Origin: Elusimicrobiota bacterium
Lineage (GTDB): Bacteria; Elusimicrobiota; Elusimicrobia; O2-12-FULL-59-9
Reading direction: 5' to 3'
NCBI GenBank assembly: GCA_016206405.1
Contig: JACQRQ010000259.1
Coordinates: 1 to 25,912, forward strand
DNA length: 25,912 nucleotides
The notes beneath the pieces are model-generated. The model was not told the origin of the DNA and did not search any database. It saw nothing but the letters and a program-made list of their open reading frames with translations. Positions 22,912-25,912 of the stretch are shown here, piece after piece. Within the stretch, counting starts at the first letter, position 1; every line of letters starts with the position of its first letter. Both the position numbers and the translations under genes were made by a program.

Positions 22912-24439
22912 TGCCTGATATAGGCGGCAAAAGAATTCCCCGGTTTAAATCCTCGATCTTGGTCAACCCAGCCAAGGTTTCGGCGGCTTCCAAAAAAACC
23001 TGTTGCGTGACCCTTTTTGCGCCTGTCGAGGCGATTCCCAATCCTACTCCCGGAAAAATATAAACGTTGTTGCATTGGCACGTTCCAGGAAAAGGGCTTC
23101 CCGTGGCGATCAACGCGCGGCCTTGAGTCGCCCGCCGGATCGCATCCGGCGTGCACTCCGACCTGTCCGTGGGATTGGAAAGAGACAGCACGACGGGCCG
23201 CTCGGCGAGGTTTTCCAGAATGGCGCCGGTGAAAAGCCCGGCTTGGCCGGAGGCGCCGATGAGAACGGTCGGACGCACGCTTCGGACCACCGCCTCCAAG
23301 GACATTTGGGGCGCGACGCGGGCAAATTGCCGCTTGTGGGGCGCCAACGTATCGGGGTCCCGGTCTTGGGTGATTAAGCCGCGCGAATCCACCAGCCAGA
23401 GATTGGCCGTGGCCTCGCGCTTAGACAAACCCGCGTCCATCTGCGCCGCGACAACAAGGTCCGATATGCCGGCGCCGGCGCTGCCCGCGCCGGCGACGAC
23501 GAAGCGCTCGTCTTTGAGGCTTCGTCCGGTCAAGCGCTCGGAAGCCAACACGACGGCCAGGGCGACCGCCGCGGTCCCCTGGATGTCGTCGTTGAAGCAA
23601 ACGACGCGCTCCTGGTAGCGTTGCAGCAGCCGGAAAGAGTTTTCGTCGGCGAAATCCTCAAATTGAATCAGCGCGGAGGGAAATACTTCCCGGGTCGCTT
23701 CAACGAATTCCTCCACCAGGGCGTCGTAGGTTTGTCCCCGCTCGCGGGGCTGGGGCAGGCCGAGGTAGAGCGAATCCCCTCGCAAATCCGGGTTGTCGGT
23801 TCCCACATCCAGGCAGACCGGCAGAATCTGCGTCGGATGGATTCCCCCGGCCGCGACGTACAAAGCCAACTTGCCGATGGGAATTCCCATGCCGTTGGCT
23901 CCGAGGTCGCCCAAGCCCAGAATGCGCTCACCGTCGGTCACCACCACCACGCGCACGTCCCTGAGCGGCCAGTTGGAGAGCACGCGGCCAACCCGGCCCA
24001 GGTCATGCGGGGTCAGATAGATGCCGCGCGCCCGGCGATAGATATGACCGAATTTGCGGCACGCCAGCCCCACCGTGGGAGTGTAGACGATGGGAAGCAT
24101 CTGCTCAAAATGGTCCGAGAGGACTCGATAGAACAAGGTCTCGTTTCGATCCATAACATCCATCAGGTAAAGGTAGCGCGATAAATCGTTGGGTTGTCGG
24201 GCGTAATTTTCCAGGATGCGCGCCACCTGCTGCTCGATGTTCATCACTCGGGGAGGAATCAGGCCGCGAAGGCCGAACTTGTCCCGCTCCGATTCCGTGA
24301 AAGCCGTTCCCTTGTTGAAAATCGGGTGGCGCACTAGTTGTTCGCCCGAGAGCTCGCACAGGAGATAATTTTCTCCCTTGGAGTCTTTCATCACGCGACC
24401 TTGCGGAAAACGGCGGCCTTCAGCTTGTTGGGTTTCCAT
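22799..24439 (-). CDS. maeA: NAD(P)-dependent malic enzyme (oxaloacetate-decarboxylating type)
   Basis: 546 residues from ATG 24439, the full length of the large (MaeA/SfcA and eukaryotic-type) malic enzymes. Signatures include 'LPIVYTPTVGLACRKFGHIY' with the catalytic Tyr, 'VVVTDGERILGLGDLGANGM' followed by GIPIGKLALY, 'QFEDFADENSFRLLQRY' and 'VCFNDDIQGTAAVALAVVLA' with the metal ligands and substrate-binding residues, and the dinucleotide-binding GAGSAGAG. It converts malate to pyruvate and CO2, supplying NADH or NADPH; the cofactor preference is not certain from sequence alone. It is monocistronic and divergent from the hydrolase gene. An extended -10 TGCTACAAT lies 24 nt upstream of the start. 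Confidence 0.95.
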   Translation of the reverse strand: METQQAEGRRFPQGRVMKDSKGENYLLCELSGEQLVRHPIFNKGTAFTESERDKFGLRGLIPPRVMNIEQQVARILENYARQPNDLSRYLYLMDVMDRNETLFYRVLSDHFEQMLPIVYTPTVGLACRKFGHIYRRARGIYLTPHDLGRVGRVLSNWPLRDVRVVVVTDGERILGLGDLGANGMGIPIGKLALYVAAGGIHPTQILPVCLDVGTDNPDLRGDSLYLGLPQPRERGQTYDALVEEFVEATREVFPSALIQFEDFADENSFRLLQRYQERVVCFNDDIQGTAAVALAVVLASERLTGRSLKDERFVVAGAGSAGAGISDLVVAAQMDAGLSKREATANLWLVDSRGLITQDRDPDTLAPHKRQFARVAPQMSLEAVVRSVRPTVLIGASGQAGLFTGAILENLAERPVVLSLSNPTDRSECTPDAIRRATQGRALIATGSPFPGTCQCNNVYIFPGVGLGIASTGAKRVTQQVFLEAAETLAGLTKIEDLNRGILLPPISGIRKISLELARAASRQVGGSGNVEQWEPAYLPYRRAAA

Positions 24440-24463
24440 AACGCATGCACCGGCGGCAAGAAA

Positions 24464-24472
24464 ATTGTAGCA
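24464..24472 (-). promoter_or_regulatory. Extended -10 element TGCTACAAT before the malic enzyme gene
   Basis: The nine bases are identical to the element found before the ankyrin gene at 13198-13206. The predicted start is near 24457, giving an 18-nt leader without an obvious ribosome-binding site. No clear -35 is present. Confidence 0.45.
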
Positions 24473-24519
24473 AGTTCTTGCCCATCAGAGCACAAGAGCG
24501 GGCGATATATTTAGGTAAA

Positions 24520-24536
24520 ATATGCAAAGGGCATAT
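24520..24536. repeat. Inverted repeat ATATGC-AAAGG-GCATAT upstream of the hydrolase gene
   Basis: A perfect 6-5-6 inverted repeat sits just upstream of the AGGAGG ribosome-binding site (24540-24545) and overlaps a TAAAAT (24516-24521) that could be a -10. It could be an operator or a small leader hairpin. Confidence 0.4.
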
Positions 24537-24551
24537 CTCAGGAGGTTGAAC

Positions 24552-25310
24552 ATGGCGAACTTGGCGTTGCCCCGGAGAAGGACCATCGGCCCCTTAAGCG
24601 TCATCGAGGTCGCCGCCGGCCCGGAGGCTCCGGCCGATCGCAGAGCTCCCGGCACTTGGACCGCCGGTGGCGAGGCTCCGGTCATCGTGTGCTTCCACGG
24701 TTACGGCGCCGATGCATCAGACTTGGCCCCCTTGGCCGAGGAAGTCCCCGTGAGCCGGCCCGTGAGGTGGATATTTCCAGATGCGCCCTTCAAGCTCGGC
24801 CCATTTATCCCGGGGCGCATGTGGTTTCCGGTGGACGAGGAAACGCTCCGGCAAAGCCAGGTTTTGGGCAAGCCCTGGGACCTTTCCGGCGTCAGGCCCG
24901 CCGGTCTTGACGAAGCCCAAAAGCTGGCCGGGGAATTTCTGGACTCTCTGGAAACGGCTCCCAACCGTCTGGCGCTCGGCGGCTTCAGTCAAGGCTCCAT
25001 GTTGGCGGTGGAGCTCACGCTCCGCGCCCCCGAGCCGCCCTTGGGCCTATTCATCCTTTCCGGGAACCTGGTCGACGAACCGTCCATGAAGGAGCTTGCC
25101 CCGGCCCGGGCCGGCACCCCGTTTTTCCAGTCGCACGGCCGAATGGATCCACTGCTTGGTTATGAGGGGGCTCAAAAACTTGAAGCCGCTCTCAAAGCCG
25201 CGGGCCTAGTAGGCGAGCTCTACGCCTTCGCGGGAGGCCACGCCGTGCCCGCCGAGGCGGCCCTCCGCCTGGGCCGTTTTCTAGACGGCCTTTTCGGCGC
25301 TTTCCACTGA
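24552..25310 (+). CDS. Alpha/beta-hydrolase, carboxylesterase/phospholipase family (COG0400, YpfH-like)
   Basis: 252 residues. The start is set at ATG 24552 by AGGAGG at 24540-24545 (6-nt spacing); the frame also opens at 24522 but without a ribosome-binding site. The fold's landmarks are clear: oxyanion-hole region 'VIVCFHGYGADASDLAPLAE', nucleophile elbow GGFSQGS with Ser146, acid in 'SHGRMDPLL' with Asp199, and base in 'AGGHAVP' with His230. Related enzymes hydrolyse short-chain esters or lysophospholipids in the cytoplasm; no signal peptide is present. The N-terminal 40 residues, rich in Pro/Ala/Gly, are longer than in typical members. It is divergent from the malic enzyme gene. Confidence 0.92.
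   Translation: MANLALPRRRTIGPLSVIEVAAGPEAPADRRAPGTWTAGGEAPVIVCFHGYGADASDLAPLAEEVPVSRPVRWIFPDAPFKLGPFIPGRMWFPVDEETLRQSQVLGKPWDLSGVRPAGLDEAQKLAGEFLDSLETAPNRLALGGFSQGSMLAVELTLRAPEPPLGLFILSGNLVDEPSMKELAPARAGTPFFQSHGRMDPLLGYEGAQKLEAALKAAGLVGELYAFAGGHAVPAEAALRLGRFLDGLFGAFH
25272..25294 (+). terminator. Terminator-like hairpin overlapping the end of the hydrolase gene
   Basis: GGCCGT and ACGGCC form a 6-bp stem around TTTCTAG, followed directly by TTTT. It lies 14 bases before the hydrolase stop, inside the coding sequence, so it could terminate transcription at the gene end or be a coincidence. The stem and U-tract are both short. Confidence 0.3.
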
Positions 25311-25328
25311 GCAACGGACAAATTGTTG

Positions 25329-25334
25329 TACAAT
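25329..25334 (+). promoter_or_regulatory. Possible -10 element TACAAT before the last gene
   Basis: TACAAT, the same hexamer as in two other candidate promoters here, lies upstream of the ACGGAGG ribosome-binding site. No -35 with correct spacing is evident. The intergenic stretch is AT-rich compared with its surroundings. Confidence 0.35.
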
Positions 25335-25367
25335 GACTTTTTAATAATTTTACACGGAGGTCTTATT

Positions 25368-25912
25368 ATGGAGAACGTCGCAGAGCCGGCCAAGCTTTTG
25401 GAGTTGATCCAAAAAAGCAAGAAAGAGGCTGAAAAATATAAAGCCCAATTACCTCAGGCCTTTTCCGCAGTCGTGGAGGCTATCACATCCAGCATTGAAA
25501 ATGCGAAGCGAAAGGATAATTCGGACGCCTATCGCAGCTTGACCGGGTTTTTGAGGGACGCCAAGGCCGAAATGCGCGAGTGCATCCAAGAGCTGACTAG
25601 GGAGAGCATGCTTGAGATCATCCAGAAGCTCGAATCCGGCCAAGGGCTGGGCGGGGAGGACATCGATCTCGTCAGGCTCTGGATCGTCGGCGACGCGGAT
25701 TCTTATCTCCGGGCCGAAAACAACTACAAGGATTGGATTCGGGAGCTTGACCGGATTGAGGGCGATATCTCCGCCGTAAAAAACCAGCAGATCGAGGCCA
25801 AAAATTTCTCCCGTCTACAGGCCTTGCTGACCGACATGGACCGTACCGCTCAGAACGTATTCATGTACTTGAGCGAGCGCGAACGGGTGGCGCGCTTCGA
25901 GCAGGCCACCAA
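25368..25912 (+). CDS. Helical protein of unknown function, 3' end beyond the window
   Basis: ATG 25368 follows ACGGAGG (25354-25360) with 7-nt spacing. The frame stays open for 181 codons to the window end, so the gene is partial. The start reads MENVAEPAKLLELIQKSKKE and the visible part is rich in Glu, Lys, Ala and Leu, e.g. 'DAYRSLTGFLRDAKAEMREC' and 'NNYKDWIRELDRIEGDISAV', predicting long alpha-helices with coiled-coil character. There is no signal peptide or transmembrane segment and no recognisable domain, so it is probably a cytoplasmic structural or regulatory protein. Codon-position composition and a good ribosome-binding site support it as a real gene. It may be transcribed from its own promoter in the 57-bp gap after the hydrolase gene. 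Confidence 0.8.
   Translation, partial: MENVAEPAKLLELIQKSKKEAEKYKAQLPQAFSAVVEAITSSIENAKRKDNSDAYRSLTGFLRDAKAEMRECIQELTRESMLEIIQKLESGQGLGGEDIDLVRLWIVGDADSYLRAENNYKDWIRELDRIEGDISAVKNQQIEAKNFSRLQALLTDMDRTAQNVFMYLSERERVARFEQAT

Noticed and set aside
1..25912. CRISPR arrays, tRNA/rRNA genes, insertion sequences, prophage or defence genes
   Set aside because: No regularly spaced direct repeats with unique spacers, no cloverleaf-like sequences, and no transposase, integrase or known defence proteins were found.

Overview
The window is about 26 kb of GC-rich, gene-dense bacterial chromosome with short intergenic gaps. An RND pump paired with a TolC-type outer-membrane channel, a LolD/YbbA-type ABC ATPase with an FtsX-family permease, and several Sec-type signal peptides point to a Gram-negative (diderm) cell. 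Nothing seen fixes the phylum. The mix of divergent families and a large unrecognised aromatic-repeat protein would fit an under-sampled lineage such as Elusimicrobiota or Omnitrophota, but that is a guess. There are no rRNA or tRNA genes, CRISPR arrays, transposases or integrases.

Layout. (1) 195-1025 (+): a secreted SH3-domain protein with a Pro/Lys/Ala-rich tail. (2) 1035-6687 (-): a probable operon in the order Rieske ferredoxin, DUF255 thioredoxin-domain protein, exported GH13 alpha-amylase-family enzyme, trehalose-6-phosphate phosphatase (otsB). The GH13 gene carries an in-frame tandem copy of a 57-bp palindromic element. (3) 6895-11892 (+): a quinone-oxidoreductase-like MDR enzyme, then the conserved tesA-ybbA-ybbP block. 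(4) 11902-13188 (-): an exported ankyrin/TPR protein. (5) 13281-16607 (+): a large unrecognised exported protein made of about 29 aromatic 'x-P-[LF]-[YWF]' strand motifs, interrupted at codon 81 by an in-frame amber stop. (6) 16626-17200 (+): a tag (3-methyladenine DNA glycosylase I) pseudogene with two frameshifts. (7) 17178-22350 (-): a tetR-tolC-RND efflux operon with overlapping GTGA junctions, a textbook sigma70 promoter and two tandem palindromic operators. (8) 22486-22911 (+): a GIY-YIG nuclease whose tail overlaps, tail to tail, a malic enzyme gene (22799-24439, -). (9) 24552-25310 (+): a COG0400-type alpha/beta-hydrolase. (10) 25368 to the window end (+): the start of a helical protein of unknown function.

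How the parts fit. The tetR unit looks like a self-repressing efflux operon, but it has no gene for the periplasmic adaptor. The tesA-ybbA-ybbP trio preserves a gene order known from Proteobacteria. The GH13 and OtsB genes suggest alpha-glucan/trehalose metabolism, downstream of two redox-type proteins whose link to them is unclear. The most unusual items are the aromatic-repeat protein with its amber codon and perfect intragenic hairpins, the palindromic protein-coding repeat in the GH13 gene, the double operator with the ribosome-binding site embedded in it, and a recurring TACAAT/TAGAAT -10 element lying very close to start codons (possible leaderless or short-leader mRNAs).
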